Both the position numbers and the translations under genes were made by a program. Positions 44,979-54,481 of a stretch of 64,000 nucleotides of DNA are shown here, piece after piece. The DNA comes from Achromobacter pestifer (GTDB taxonomy: Bacteria; Pseudomonadota; Gammaproteobacteria; Burkholderiales; Burkholderiaceae_B). The notes under the pieces were generated by a model. That model saw only the letters and a program-made list of their open reading frames with translations. It did not search any database and was not told the DNA's origin. The stretch spans positions 4,402,001 through 4,466,000 of the forward strand of contig NZ_CP053985.1 in NCBI RefSeq assembly GCF_013267355.1, written 5' to 3'. Position 1 is the first letter of the stretch; each line of letters starts with the position of its first letter.

Positions 44979-45084
44979 TCAGCATGGGCGGGCCGAGCCT
45001 GATGGGCCGGCCACGACTCCAGCGGAATCTTGGCGCCAGCAGGGTGGCCCAGATGTGCATTGCATGCGGGACCGCCCATGCTGA
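44979..45084. repeat. Widely spaced 13-bp inverted repeat
   Basis: TCAGCATGGGCGG (44979-44991) and CCGCCCATGCTGA (45072-45084) are perfect reverse complements, 80 bp apart, between the periplasmic-protein gene and the Bug receptor gene. They could fold as a long stem ending convergent transcripts, or be the ends of a very small element. Confidence 0.6.
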
Positions 45085-45201
45085 CTTGCTCCGGTAGTGC
45101 AGGCGAGGGATTCCAGGGACGGCGGATAGCAGTGGGAAACCGTAAAAGCAGGATTGGTTTTCCCACGGCGGGATTAAACGCCGCCCGTGGATTATCAGCC
45201 G

Positions 45202-46185
45202 TCAGTTCATCTGGATCTTGACTTGCTTGAGCAGGCCGCCGACCCGGTCGTACTCCTTGCGGATTTCCTTCATGGTCTCTTCGCCGCCGACATACTTGAC
45301 GACGACACCGAGATTCGAGAAGCTTGCCTTGACCTCCGGATCGGCCACGGCGGCTTGAAAGGCCGTAGCCAACGTTGCTTGCACGGTCGCCGGGGTTTGC
45401 GCGGGCGCGAACGCGGCCACCCAGGCTACCATCTCGGCGCCGGGGAAGCCGGCCTCGCTGATGGAGGGTACGTCGGGCAGCTCTGGGTAGCGTTGTGCGG
45501 AGGTCGTCGCCAGGGCGCGCAATTGCCCGTTCTTGACGCGGGACACCGATCCCACGGCCGTATCAAAACCGAAATTCACCTCACCCGCCAGGACGGCTTG
45601 AACAGTCAGCGCGCCGCTCTTGTAGGGGACCTCGACGATATCGACCTTGGCGCTGGCTTTGATCGCCTCGCCGGAGATTTCTGCCGTGCTGCCGATGCCA
45701 AAGGACGCATATGAGAGAGTCCCTGGCGATTTTCTGGCGGCTTCGATCACGCTGGCCAATGTTTTGAATGGCGAGTCGGGCTTGACCAGGATCAGGTTGG
45801 GAAAGGACGCTATCGTGCCTATGGCAGCGAAACTCTTGAGCGGGTCGTAGTTCACCTTCGGCATGATCTGCGGGCTGATGGTGAAGGCGGCGTTGGACCC
45901 AAGGAAAATGGTGTAGCCGTCGGCATCGGCGCGCGCCACGGCGTCGGCGCCGATGGTGGTGCCGCCGCCCGCGCGGTTTTCGACAATCACGGGCTGCTTC
46001 AGCAATGCTTGCAGCTTGGGGCTCAGGATGCGGGCCATGTTGTCGATCGTGCCGCCGGCAGCATACGGCACCACCAGTTTGATAGGGCGGCTGGGGAAGG
46101 CGTCCGCCGCCCAGGCGGGGACGGTCGTCAACATCATGGCCATCGCGGTTGCGCCGAGGGTGCGCAGTGCAGCTCTTTTATTCAT
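45202..46185 (-). CDS. Bug/TTT-family periplasmic solute receptor
   Basis: 327 aa. The signal peptide runs to about AWA-ADAFPSRPIKLVVPYAAGG, the typical Bug start. NRAGGGTTIGADAVARADADGYTIF and the C-terminal VPSISEAGFPG motif are family marks. Bug proteins bind carboxylates and other small organic molecules; only some work with a tripartite transporter, and none is encoded nearby. It is the last gene of the thiolase-FadB-like-Bug operon, so its ligand is probably the substrate or an intermediate of this catabolic cluster. Confidence 0.92.
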   Translation of the reverse strand: MNKRAALRTLGATAMAMMLTTVPAWAADAFPSRPIKLVVPYAAGGTIDNMARILSPKLQALLKQPVIVENRAGGGTTIGADAVARADADGYTIFLGSNAAFTISPQIMPKVNYDPLKSFAAIGTIASFPNLILVKPDSPFKTLASVIEAARKSPGTLSYASFGIGSTAEISGEAIKASAKVDIVEVPYKSGALTVQAVLAGEVNFGFDTAVGSVSRVKNGQLRALATTSAQRYPELPDVPSISEAGFPGAEMVAWVAAFAPAQTPATVQATLATAFQAAVADPEVKASFSNLGVVVKYVGGEETMKEIRKEYDRVGGLLKQVKIQMN

Positions 46186-46209
46186 GGTTGTCTCCTTTGG
46201 TGTATGGGG

Positions 46210-48357
46210 TTAGAAACTGCCGTCGGCCTCTGCCAACTGGCGCAGCAGATCCGGTGGCGAAAAGCGATCCTGGCTGTAGGCGCCGGCCAGGTACTCAGCC
46301 CGCCTGACGGCGTTTTTCAAGCCGTACTGGTTGAGGAACTGGAATACGCCGCCCGTCCATCGCGGAAAGCCGATCCCAAGGACCGAACCGATGTTGCCGT
46401 CCCCCGCGTTCTCCAGCACGCGTTCCTGCAGGATGCGTACCGATTCGATGGCCATGCAGAACAGCAGGCGGTCGATCTTGTCCTGCTGTGGAATTTGCGC
46501 TTCTGGTTTGAGGAAATGCTCGGCCAGGCCAGGCCAGAACACCTTTTGGCCGTCGGCGGGGTAATCGTAGAATCCTCCTCCCGCGGCACGGCCCTTGCGG
46601 CGGAATTTCTCCAGCATGCGTTCCATGACCTGGTCGGCGCCGTGAGCGGGCAGGGGCCGACCTTCGGCCGCGTATGCCTTGATGGTTTCGAGGCGGTTGT
46701 TGTAGGACAGGGACAGGCTGACTTCGTCCAGTACGGCCAGCGGACCGACCGGAAAGCCCGCGAACATGGCTGCCGCTTCAATCGAGGCGGGATCTTGCCC
46801 TTCACCCAGCATGGCAACGCCTTCGCGCGTGAAGGTGCTGAAAACGCGGCTGGTGAAGAAGCCGCGGCTGTCGTTGACGACGATCGGCGTCTTGCCGATC
46901 TGCATGACAAAGTCCAAGGTATGCGCCAGCGTTTCATCGGACGTCTCCGCGCCCTTGATGATTTCCACCAATTGCATGCGGTGCACCGGCGAAAAGAAGT
47001 GGGTTCCGATGAACCGTCCTGCTCGGCTGGACGACTTGGCCAAGTCCGTGATGGGCAGTGTCGAAGTGTTGGAGGCCCAGATCGCCTCATCGCGCAGCAA
47101 GGGTTGCAATGCTCTCGTGATATCGGCCTTGAGCGCGGGATTCTCGGGCACCGCTTCCACGACCATGTCGACATGGGCCAGTTCGTCGTAGCCAGCCGCC
47201 GCGTGGATGCGTGCAAGGACGTCCTGGCGCCGGGTCTCGGTCATTTCGCCTTTCTCGACGCGCTTGGCCAGCAGCTTGTCGGCGTGGGTTCGGGCGCCTT
47301 CCGCCTGTGCCAGCGTGGCGTCCTTCACCCACACGTCCATGCCGCGCAGGGCGGCGACATAGGCGATGCCCTTGCCCATCATGCCAGCGCCAAGAACGGC
47401 CAGGGTTTTAATTTCCCTCTTGGGAATCCCTTGGGGGCGCTGTTCGCCCGCCTTGATCTCATTGGCGCGGAACCAGAAGGTCTTGATGATGCTTTTGGCC
47501 ACGGGGCCTGTCACAAGCTTGACGAAGTAGCGGCTTTCGATGCGCGCAGCCGTATCGAAGTCGACCTGCATGCCCTCGACGCAGGCGCACAGAATGGCTT
47601 CGGGCGCCGGGTAGCAGCCCTTGGTCTTGGCTCGTACCTGCGCCGCGGCCGTCGAAATCCAGCGCTTGGGCTCGGTAGCATCGTTCCAGCCGCCGGGCGG
47701 CTCGTAGCCCGTCTGGTCCCAGGGCTGCCGGTAGACGGGGTTGGCCAGGATCCACGTCTTGGCCAGTCGCAGCATCTCATCGGGCGAGCTCGCAAGCGCG
47801 TGGATCAAGCCATGTTCCAACGCTTCGGCCGCCGACATCAACTTGCTGTCTTGCAGGTAGGGTTGCGCGGCCGCGAGACCCAGCAGACGCGTCATGCGCA
47901 CGGTACCGCCCGCGCCCGGCATGAGCCCCAGCGAGGCCTCGGGCAGGCCGAACTGCGCTCGGGGTTTGTCCTGTGCAATGCGGTAGTGGCAGGCCAGGGC
48001 GATCTCGAAGCCGCCGCCAAGCGCGGTGCCATTCAGTGCCGCCACGACCGGCTTGCCCAGGGTCTCAAGGCGCCGCAGCGTCCGCTTGCCCTGTTCGGTG
48101 GCGTGGAACAGCTGCGGCGCATCGGCGGGCTGCATGTTGTAGAGGCGCTTGAGGTCGCCGCCCGCGAAGAAAGTGTCCTTGGCGGAAGTCAGGATGACGC
48201 CGACGATGGCGTCTTTTTCCGCGATCAGCTGTTCCACGCACTGGGCGAAGGTCTCGCGCATGGCGTCGGACATGGTGTTGACGCTTTGCTCGGGCGCGTC
48301 GAAGGTCAGCGTGACGATGCCGTCCTCGGACTTGTTGTAACGGATGGGGGCTTGCAC
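46210..48357 (-). CDS. Enoyl-CoA hydratase / 3-hydroxyacyl-CoA dehydrogenase (FadB/FadJ-like)
   Basis: 715 aa bifunctional beta-oxidation enzyme. The N-terminal crotonase domain has ALGGGFEIALACHYRIA and LPEASLGLMPGAGGT with the catalytic Glu. A NAD-binding HADH domain follows (VLGAGMMGKGIAYVAALRG), then the HADH C-terminal domain with NDSRGFFTSRVF. It converts an enoyl-CoA to the 3-keto-acyl-CoA for the thiolase encoded 12 nt upstream in the operon. Ring-cleavage or branched-chain CoA substrates are possible. Confidence 0.92.
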   Translation of the reverse strand: MQAPIRYNKSEDGIVTLTFDAPEQSVNTMSDAMRETFAQCVEQLIAEKDAIVGVILTSAKDTFFAGGDLKRLYNMQPADAPQLFHATEQGKRTLRRLETLGKPVVAALNGTALGGGFEIALACHYRIAQDKPRAQFGLPEASLGLMPGAGGTVRMTRLLGLAAAQPYLQDSKLMSAAEALEHGLIHALASSPDEMLRLAKTWILANPVYRQPWDQTGYEPPGGWNDATEPKRWISTAAAQVRAKTKGCYPAPEAILCACVEGMQVDFDTAARIESRYFVKLVTGPVAKSIIKTFWFRANEIKAGEQRPQGIPKREIKTLAVLGAGMMGKGIAYVAALRGMDVWVKDATLAQAEGARTHADKLLAKRVEKGEMTETRRQDVLARIHAAAGYDELAHVDMVVEAVPENPALKADITRALQPLLRDEAIWASNTSTLPITDLAKSSSRAGRFIGTHFFSPVHRMQLVEIIKGAETSDETLAHTLDFVMQIGKTPIVVNDSRGFFTSRVFSTFTREGVAMLGEGQDPASIEAAAMFAGFPVGPLAVLDEVSLSLSYNNRLETIKAYAAEGRPLPAHGADQVMERMLEKFRRKGRAAGGGFYDYPADGQKVFWPGLAEHFLKPEAQIPQQDKIDRLLFCMAIESVRILQERVLENAGDGNIGSVLGIGFPRWTGGVFQFLNQYGLKNAVRRAEYLAGAYSQDRFSPPDLLRQLAEADGSF

Positions 48358-48369
48358 CGGAACTACTCC

Positions 48370-49581
48370 TTAAACGCGTTCAATCACGGTAGCGACACCC
48401 ATGCCGCCCGCAACACAGAGAGTGGCCACGCCATAGCGCAGCTGGCGGCGCTCCAACTCGTCGATGAGCGTGCCGATGAGCATGGCGCCGGTAGCGCCGA
48501 TCGGATGTCCCATGGCGATGGAGCCGCCGTTGACGTTGATTTTTTCCAGCGGAACACTGAGTTCCTTGGCGAAGTACAGGGGGACCGCGGCAAAAGCCTC
48601 GTTGACCTCGAACAGGTCGATCTGGTCCGCGGTCAGGCCTGCCTTTGCCAGGGCCTTGAGGGTGGCGGGGACAGGCCCGGTCAGCATCAACGTTGCTTCG
48701 ACCGTGCACAGGCCGGTTCCCAGAACTCGGGCGCGCGGACGCAAGCCGAGGTCGCGCTGGACCTGTTCGGTTCCCACAAGCACGAGGGCAGCGCCATCCA
48801 CAATGCCGGACGAAGAGCCGGCGGTGTGGACGGCCGGGATCTGATGCAGCTGCGGGTATCGCTGGCGGGCGACGGTAAGGTTCGCCGCGGCGGACGCGCC
48901 GCCAAAGGCTGGCTTCAGAGCGGCCAGGCTTTCTATCGACGTATCGCCGCGCACATACTCGTCGCTGCTCAGGACCGGCAAGCCGTTGAAATCCCGTACA
49001 GGGACAAGAGAGCGGTTGAAGTGGCCAGCTTCGCTCGCTCTGGCCGCCAACTTTTGCGATCGCAAGGCGTAGGCGTCGAGCTGCTCGCGGTCAAGGCCAT
49101 TGAGGGCTGCCAGCATGTCGGCCGCGTAACCCTGGGGGACGTAGTTGATGCGCATGCTGGTGGCCGGATCGTAGATCCACGCGCCGCCGCTGGCGCCCAG
49201 CCCGAGCCGTGACATGGACTCGACTCCCCCCGCCGCGATCAGGCTGTGCCAACCCGATTTCACCTTTTCGGCAGCCATGTTCACCGCTTCAAGACCCGCT
49301 CCGCAAAAGCGTTGAAGCGCCATGCCAGGAACATGTTCCCAGCCTCCCGCGCCAGACAGCGCGGCGATCCGGGGCAGGCAAGAACCCTGATCTCCCACTG
49401 CGGAACTGACGCCCATGATCAGGTCATCCACGCGCGACGGATCCAGGGTGTTGCGCTGGCGCAGGGCGTCCAGCAAGGTCATGACCAAATCGATAGGCTT
49501 CGTCTCATAAAGTGCCCCTCCTCCTGGCTTGCCTTTGCCTCTGGGGGTGCGAATGGCGTCAAATATCAGTGCGTCGGACAT
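48370..49581 (-). CDS. Acetyl-CoA C-acyltransferase (thiolase)
   Basis: 403 aa thiolase. The nucleophilic cysteine is C93 in LQRFCGAGLEA; the usual motif is CASG/CSSG, and this CGAG variant is mildly unusual. NVNGGSIAMGHPIGATGA carries the histidine and LCVAGGMGVA the second cysteine. It cleaves 3-keto-acyl-CoA to acetyl-CoA and a shortened acyl-CoA. It is the first gene of the leftward operon, divergent from the IclR gene with an 89-bp promoter region between. Confidence 0.93.
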   Translation of the reverse strand: MSDALIFDAIRTPRGKGKPGGGALYETKPIDLVMTLLDALRQRNTLDPSRVDDLIMGVSSAVGDQGSCLPRIAALSGAGGWEHVPGMALQRFCGAGLEAVNMAAEKVKSGWHSLIAAGGVESMSRLGLGASGGAWIYDPATSMRINYVPQGYAADMLAALNGLDREQLDAYALRSQKLAARASEAGHFNRSLVPVRDFNGLPVLSSDEYVRGDTSIESLAALKPAFGGASAAANLTVARQRYPQLHQIPAVHTAGSSSGIVDGAALVLVGTEQVQRDLGLRPRARVLGTGLCTVEATLMLTGPVPATLKALAKAGLTADQIDLFEVNEAFAAVPLYFAKELSVPLEKINVNGGSIAMGHPIGATGAMLIGTLIDELERRQLRYGVATLCVAGGMGVATVIERV

Positions 49582-49616
49582 GGTTTCACCTAAAAAGTGA
49601 GTCGATTGTCTTGATA

Positions 49617-49636
49617 AAATTTGATGATGTCAATTT
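49617..49636. promoter_or_regulatory. Candidate IclR operator
   Basis: The imperfect palindrome AAATTTGATGATGTCAATTT lies in the middle of the 89-bp AT-rich gap between the divergent thiolase and IclR genes. IclR proteins typically bind a palindrome of this size in such a gap to control both sides. Confidence 0.45.
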
Positions 49637-49670
49637 ATTGGCGCATAATATTTAAAACGGTGCAGAAAAA

Positions 49671-50540
49671 ATGAACCTAGAGTCTCAATTTCAAGTTGAT
49701 GGTGCGGATGCCGAGAAGGGCAGTGGCGGCGCGTTGGCCCGTGGCATTGCCTTGTTGCAGGCGTTCAGCTCCGAGAGGACTCGTCTGACCGGCCGGGAGC
49801 TGATGGCGCTGACGGGCTTGCCCAAGCCCACGATGTTCCGCCTGCTGACCACGCTGTGCGAGGCGCACTTGCTCCGCTACAACGAGGCGGATGGGTGCTA
49901 TGTGCCCGCTGCTGGTCTGGCGAATCTGGCCGCTCCGGTGCTTGCGCGCACGTCTATTCGTCAACTGGCATTCGGTCCCATGCAAGCGCTGGCCGATCGT
50001 TTGCGGGCTCAGGTTTCACTGGGACTGGGGCACGGATTCGATCTGGTCTTTATCGAACTGGCGCAGTCCAAGGATTGCGTCACGGTTCGTCCCAGCATGG
50101 GCAGCCGTATTTCCTTGGCTCGGACCGCAACGGGACGGGCGTATCTGTGCGCCTTGTCCGCCGAAAAGCAGCAGGAATATTTGAGTCAGCTGTCTCAGAA
50201 CGACCCAGCCATGGCAGAGATGTTGAGGCAGCGCCTGGCCAAGGCGCGGCAAGACCTCGAGCAGCGCAGCTTCACGGTCAACCTGGGGGACTTGAATCGC
50301 CAGATTCATGCGGTGGCGGTGCCTCTGCGCTCCGTGCCCGGTTCCGACGAGGTATTTGTCATCAACTGCGCGGTGCCCAGCTTCGAATTGCAGCCCGACC
50401 AGCTTCTGGACGATGTCGGGCCGCGCCTGGTTACGTTGGCCCGCAGCATTGAGGCCGCCTTGGGGCTGCCCCCGCTTTACGCCGTGGACGGTTTCCCTCA
50501 GTCCGCGGATTTCTTACCCACTTCCCCCCCTCCCCGATAG
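49671..50540 (+). CDS. IclR-family regulator
   Basis: 289 aa. The N-terminal winged HTH is RGIALLQAFSSERTRLTGRELMALTGLPKPTMFRLLTTLCEAHLL. The C-terminal effector domain has RPSMGSRISLARTATGRAYL and FVINCAVPSFELQPDQLLDDVGPRLV. It is divergent from the thiolase operon and co-directional with the acyl-CoA dehydrogenase gene 5 nt downstream, so it likely controls both wings of the cluster in response to a pathway metabolite. Confidence 0.92.
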   Translation: MNLESQFQVDGADAEKGSGGALARGIALLQAFSSERTRLTGRELMALTGLPKPTMFRLLTTLCEAHLLRYNEADGCYVPAAGLANLAAPVLARTSIRQLAFGPMQALADRLRAQVSLGLGHGFDLVFIELAQSKDCVTVRPSMGSRISLARTATGRAYLCALSAEKQQEYLSQLSQNDPAMAEMLRQRLAKARQDLEQRSFTVNLGDLNRQIHAVAVPLRSVPGSDEVFVINCAVPSFELQPDQLLDDVGPRLVTLARSIEAALGLPPLYAVDGFPQSADFLPTSPPPR

Positions 50541-50545
50541 GCGCC

Positions 50546-51712
50546 ATGAACTTTGACCTGACACCCGAACAAGACGCGTTGTGTGATGCCGTAGCTCGAA
50601 TTTGCAGCCAATTCGATGATGAATATTGGCTAGCGAAGGATGAGGAAGGCGGTTTTCCGTTGGAGCTGCACAGCGCGTTGGCGCAAGCGGGCTGGCTTGG
50701 CATCTGCATCCCGGAGGAGTACGGCGGTTCGGGTCTGGGCATTACCGAAGCGGCTCTGATGATGCAGACGATCAGCCAGTCGGGAGCGGGGATGTCAGGC
50801 GCTTCGGCCGTCCACATGAATATCTTCGGCCTGGAGCCAGTGGTGCTATTCGGGGACGCCGAACAAAAAAAACGCATGCTGCCGCCTCTGGTCGCGGGTA
50901 AGGAGAAGGCGTGTTTCGCGGTGACCGAGCCGGATGCCGGCTTAAATACGACCCGCTTGAAGACGCTGGCGGTCCGAGATGGCGATCACTACGTCATCAA
51001 TGGTTCGAAAGTATTTATCTCCACCGCGCAGGTGGCGGAGAAGATGCTGATACTGGCGCGCACGACGCCGCTGGACCAGGTAAAGAAGCCCACCGAAGGT
51101 CTGACCTTGTTCTACACCGACCTGGATCGCCGTTTTGTCGAGGCGCGCGTCATCGACAAGATGGGGCGCAAGGCGGTGGACACCAACCAGCTATTCATTG
51201 ATGGGCTGAGGGTCCCGGTAGAGGACCGCATCGGCGAGGAAGGCAAGGGCTTTCAATACATCCTGCACGGAATGAATCCGGAGCGCATCTTGATTGCATC
51301 GGAGGCGATCGGCTTGGGCAAGGCTGCGCTGCGGCGCGCCTCCCATTACGCCAATGAGCGCATCGTGTTCGACCGGCCCATCGGCAAGAACCAGGCCATT
51401 CAGCACCCTCTCGCGGAGTGCTGGATGAATCTGGAAGCCGCAAATCTGATGATGTTGAAAGCCGCGGACAGATTCGACCGCGGCCTGCCTTGCGGCGCCG
51501 AAGCCAATGCCGCCAAGTTCCTGGGCGCGGAGGCGGGCTATCAGGCATGTTTGCAAGCCGTCATGACGCATGGCGGCTATGGCTATGCCAAGGAATACCA
51601 CGTTGAACGCTACCTGCGTGAAAGCATGATTCCCCGGCTGGCGCCCATCAGTCCACAGCTGATCCTGTGCTTCATCGCCGAGAAAGTACTGGGATTGCCA
51701 AAGTCCTACTGA
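50546..51712 (+). CDS. Acyl-CoA dehydrogenase 1
   Basis: 388 aa FAD-dependent dehydrogenase that introduces an alpha-beta double bond in an acyl-CoA. The N-terminal domain is MNFDLTPEQDALCDAVARIC, the middle beta domain CFAVTEPDAGLNTTRLKTLA, and the C-terminal helical domain GGYGYAKEYHVERYLRES, where the glutamate of KEY is the expected catalytic base. The start lies 5 nt after the iclR stop. It pairs with a second dehydrogenase at 53318, suggesting either two different substrates or a heteromeric enzyme. Confidence 0.93.
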   Translation: MNFDLTPEQDALCDAVARICSQFDDEYWLAKDEEGGFPLELHSALAQAGWLGICIPEEYGGSGLGITEAALMMQTISQSGAGMSGASAVHMNIFGLEPVVLFGDAEQKKRMLPPLVAGKEKACFAVTEPDAGLNTTRLKTLAVRDGDHYVINGSKVFISTAQVAEKMLILARTTPLDQVKKPTEGLTLFYTDLDRRFVEARVIDKMGRKAVDTNQLFIDGLRVPVEDRIGEEGKGFQYILHGMNPERILIASEAIGLGKAALRRASHYANERIVFDRPIGKNQAIQHPLAECWMNLEAANLMMLKAADRFDRGLPCGAEANAAKFLGAEAGYQACLQAVMTHGGYGYAKEYHVERYLRESMIPRLAPISPQLILCFIAEKVLGLPKSY

Positions 51713-51729
51713 CGTAAGGGATAACTAGA

Positions 51730-53298
51730 ATGGAGACATACAGCAACGCCATTGACCGGTTGGCGCATTGGGCGATGGTCGAGCCGGACCGGGTGGCAGT
51801 GCGCCTGGTGGATGGCGCAAGCACGACTCATCTGAGCTATGGAGAGCTCGATGCTCGTGCAAACATCATGGCCCAGTGGCTGCTTGGACTGGGCCTGCAA
51901 GAGGGCGACGGCTTTGCTTTCATCATGGAAAACCAGCCCGAGCTGTTTGCGCTGGCCTGGGCCGCGCGCCGAACGGGCCTGTACTACACGCCGATCAGCA
52001 CCCACCTGCGCGCCGAAGAGATCGCCTATGTCCTCAAGGACTGTGGCGCGCGCATGGTGGTCGCGACGCCGCAGACCATCCCATTGATTCCGGAAGCCTC
52101 GCAATGGGACGGTTTGCGCTTTGTCATGGCCGCGGACGCGGGACCCCAGCCCGAATTCGTTCCCGTGATTCCTGTTCTGGAGGCCTTGCAGGCGAGGCCC
52201 CTGCCACAGCGCAAGGTCGGACGGGATTTTCTCTATTCCTCCGGCACCACGGGCAAACCCAAGGGCATCAAGCGCCCGATGGCAGCCTACGAAGACCGCT
52301 TCAAAGACGCCTACGACGCTGTGGTGTGGCGTGAGTTTTTCGGGTTTGGGCGCGACTCCGTCTACTTGACCATGGCGCCGCTGTATCACGCCGCGCCGTT
52401 GCGCAGCGCCATGCGCAATATCGATTGGGGCGGCAGCAATATCGTTGCCAGCCGCTTCGACGCCGCGCAGGCCCTGCAATTGATCGAGCAGTATCGCGTC
52501 ACCATCAGCCAGTGGGTGCCGACCATGATGGTTCGGCTGCTGGCGCTGCCAGAGACGGTGCGCAACGCCGCGGACCTTTCCAGCATGCACGCGGCCATTC
52601 ATGCCGCGGCTCCTTGTCCGCCGGACATCAAACGGCGCATGATCGATTGGTGGGGGCCGGTCTGGTATGAATACTATGGAGGCTCGGAAGGCGTGGGGCT
52701 GACGGCGCTGGACAGCCGGGAGTGGCTGGAGCGCCCGGGTTCGGTAGGCAGGGCCAAACTCGGATCGATTCACATCAAGGACGAGCAAGGGCGGGAGTTG
52801 CCCGCTGGCGAACAAGGCAGTATCTACTTTTCCGGCACGCCGCGTTTCAGCTACCACAACGATCCCGTCAAGACGGAGGCTGCCTATGACGCCAATGGCT
52901 GGGCAACGTTCGGTGACATCGGCCACGTGGACCAGGACGGCTATCTCTACATATCCGGCCGGCGCGTCGATCTGATCCTGTCGGGCGGGGTCAACATCTA
53001 TCCTCAGGAAATCGAGAATGTGCTCGCGGCTCACCCGGCCGTGGCCGACGTGGCCGTCATTGGCGTGCCGCATTCCGAGTACGGCGAGGAGGTCAAGGCA
53101 GTGGTGCTCCTGCACGACGCAAGCCTGGCCAGTCCCCAGCTGGGCCTTGCGCTCATCGAACATTGCAGGCGGCAGATTTCGAACTTGAAGTGCCCGCGCA
53201 GCGTGGACTTCGTGTCATCGCTGCCGCGCTTGGAGAACGGCAAGATCTACAAGCGTCTGCTCATGAACCAGTACGGCAGGCAAACCGTTGTCCACTAA
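51730..53298 (+). CDS. AMP-forming acyl-CoA synthetase
   Basis: 522 aa ANL-family ligase that activates a carboxylic acid to its CoA thioester. The P-loop is YSSGTTGKPKGIKRP, A5 motif YEYYGGSEGVGLTAL, A8 YLYISGRRVDLILSGGVNIYPQEIE, and the catalytic lysine is near LENGKIYKR. It supplies CoA ester to the flanking dehydrogenases. It starts 17 nt after acyl-CoA dehydrogenase 1 and reaches the start region of the next gene. The acid is unknown; an acid made by the P450 operon is a reasonable guess. Confidence 0.93.
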   Translation: METYSNAIDRLAHWAMVEPDRVAVRLVDGASTTHLSYGELDARANIMAQWLLGLGLQEGDGFAFIMENQPELFALAWAARRTGLYYTPISTHLRAEEIAYVLKDCGARMVVATPQTIPLIPEASQWDGLRFVMAADAGPQPEFVPVIPVLEALQARPLPQRKVGRDFLYSSGTTGKPKGIKRPMAAYEDRFKDAYDAVVWREFFGFGRDSVYLTMAPLYHAAPLRSAMRNIDWGGSNIVASRFDAAQALQLIEQYRVTISQWVPTMMVRLLALPETVRNAADLSSMHAAIHAAAPCPPDIKRRMIDWWGPVWYEYYGGSEGVGLTALDSREWLERPGSVGRAKLGSIHIKDEQGRELPAGEQGSIYFSGTPRFSYHNDPVKTEAAYDANGWATFGDIGHVDQDGYLYISGRRVDLILSGGVNIYPQEIENVLAAHPAVADVAVIGVPHSEYGEEVKAVVLLHDASLASPQLGLALIEHCRRQISNLKCPRSVDFVSSLPRLENGKIYKRLLMNQYGRQTVVH

Positions 53299-53317
53299 CC
53301 CAAGAGCCCTATCCATC

Positions 53318-54448
53318 ATGCGTACTGCGCTGCGAGAAGATCACGAGCATTACCGCGACCAGGTCCGGAAATTCGTTCAACGCGAGATCGCGCCTTATCA
53401 TCAAGAATGGGAAAAAGCCGGCATCGTTCCCCGCGAAACCTGGCTCAAGGCCGGTCGCGACGGATTGCTGCTTCCTGCGATTCCGGAAGAGTACGGCGGG
53501 GGCGGCGGCGATTTCGGCCACTCGATAGTCGTGATCGAAGAGTTGATGCGCGTCCTGGCCACAGGTCCGGGCTTCCCGCTGCACTCCGACATTGTTGCGC
53601 CCTATCTGCTGGCATATGGGACCGAGGAACAGAGACAACGCTGGCTTCCACCCATGGCCCGAGGCGAGAAGATCGGCGCGATTGCAATGACCGAGCCTGG
53701 CACCGGCAGCGACCTCAAGGCCATGCGCACCACGGCGCGCAGAGATGGCGATCACTATGTGATCAACGGCGCCAAGACTTTCATCACTAATGGTTCCAAC
53801 TCGGACCTGGTAATCCTCGCGTGCAAGACCGACCCGGAGCAGGGAACGCGCGGCATCAGCCTCATCGTGGTGGAAGCCGGCGCCGCGGGATACACCAAAG
53901 GTCCATTGCTGGAAAAGATCGGTCTGAAGGCGCAAGACACCTGCGAACTGTTTTTCGATGCAGTGAGAGTGCCTGTCGGCAACTTGCTGGGCGACGAAGG
54001 CAAGGGTTTCGGCTATCTCATGCATCAACTGGCGCAGGAGCGCCTGATGGTCGCCACGCGCAGTCCCGTCGTCATGGAAGCCATGTTGGAGGAGACGGTC
54101 AACTACACGCGCAATCGCAAGGCCTTTGGGCAAGCCATTTTTGATCATCAGGCCACGCGCTTCAAACTGGCTGAGGTCAAGGCCCGGGCGACCGCTTGCC
54201 GCGTGTTCGTGGACCATTGCATTGCGCTGCACTTCAAACAGCAGCTGACATCCGAGATGGCTGCGATGGTCAAGCTCTACGCCACCGAATTGCAGGGCCA
54301 GATCGTGGACGAGCTGCTGCAGTTGCACGGGGGCTATGGCTTCATGCGGGAATATCCGATTGCCCGCGCGTTTGTCGACAGCAGAGTACAGCGCATCTAT
54401 GGCGGCACGTCCGAAATCATGAAGGAAATCATCAGTCGCACTCTATAA
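53318..54448 (+). CDS. Acyl-CoA dehydrogenase 2
   Basis: 376 aa from ATG 53318 ([19 protein letters not shown], a typical family start). A TTG at 53288 would add 10 residues and overlap the ligase gene; I prefer the ATG. The middle domain has [20 protein letters not shown]. The C terminus is [35 protein letters not shown], with the catalytic Glu in REY. Sequence type resembles long-chain or citronellyl/geranyl-type dehydrogenases, in line with a terpenoid or branched substrate. It is the last gene of the iclR wing. Confidence 0.92.
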   Translation: MRTALREDHEHYRDQVRKFVQREIAPYHQEWEKAGIVPRETWLKAGRDGLLLPAIPEEYGGGGGDFGHSIVVIEELMRVLATGPGFPLHSDIVAPYLLAYGTEEQRQRWLPPMARGEKIGAIAMTEPGTGSDLKAMRTTARRDGDHYVINGAKTFITNGSNSDLVILACKTDPEQGTRGISLIVVEAGAAGYTKGPLLEKIGLKAQDTCELFFDAVRVPVGNLLGDEGKGFGYLMHQLAQERLMVATRSPVVMEAMLEETVNYTRNRKAFGQAIFDHQATRFKLAEVKARATACRVFVDHCIALHFKQQLTSEMAAMVKLYATELQGQIVDELLQLHGGYGFMREYPIARAFVDSRVQRIYGGTSEIMKEIISRTL

Positions 54449-54458
54449 GCAGGTACGC

Positions 54459-54481
54459 CACCCGCCAGGCGCCGGCGGGTG
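54459..54481 (+). terminator. Hairpin after acyl-CoA dehydrogenase 2
   Basis: CACCCGCC / GGCGGGTG, an 8-bp perfect stem with a 7-nt loop, 10 nt after the stop. No T run follows. Confidence 0.5.

Noticed and set aside
46009..49212. Uninterrupted 1,067-codon frame on the plus strand
   Set aside because: It is antisense to the FadB-like and thiolase genes, both with clear active-site motifs. Long shadow frames are expected at this GC content, and the translation is Gln/His/Arg-rich noise.
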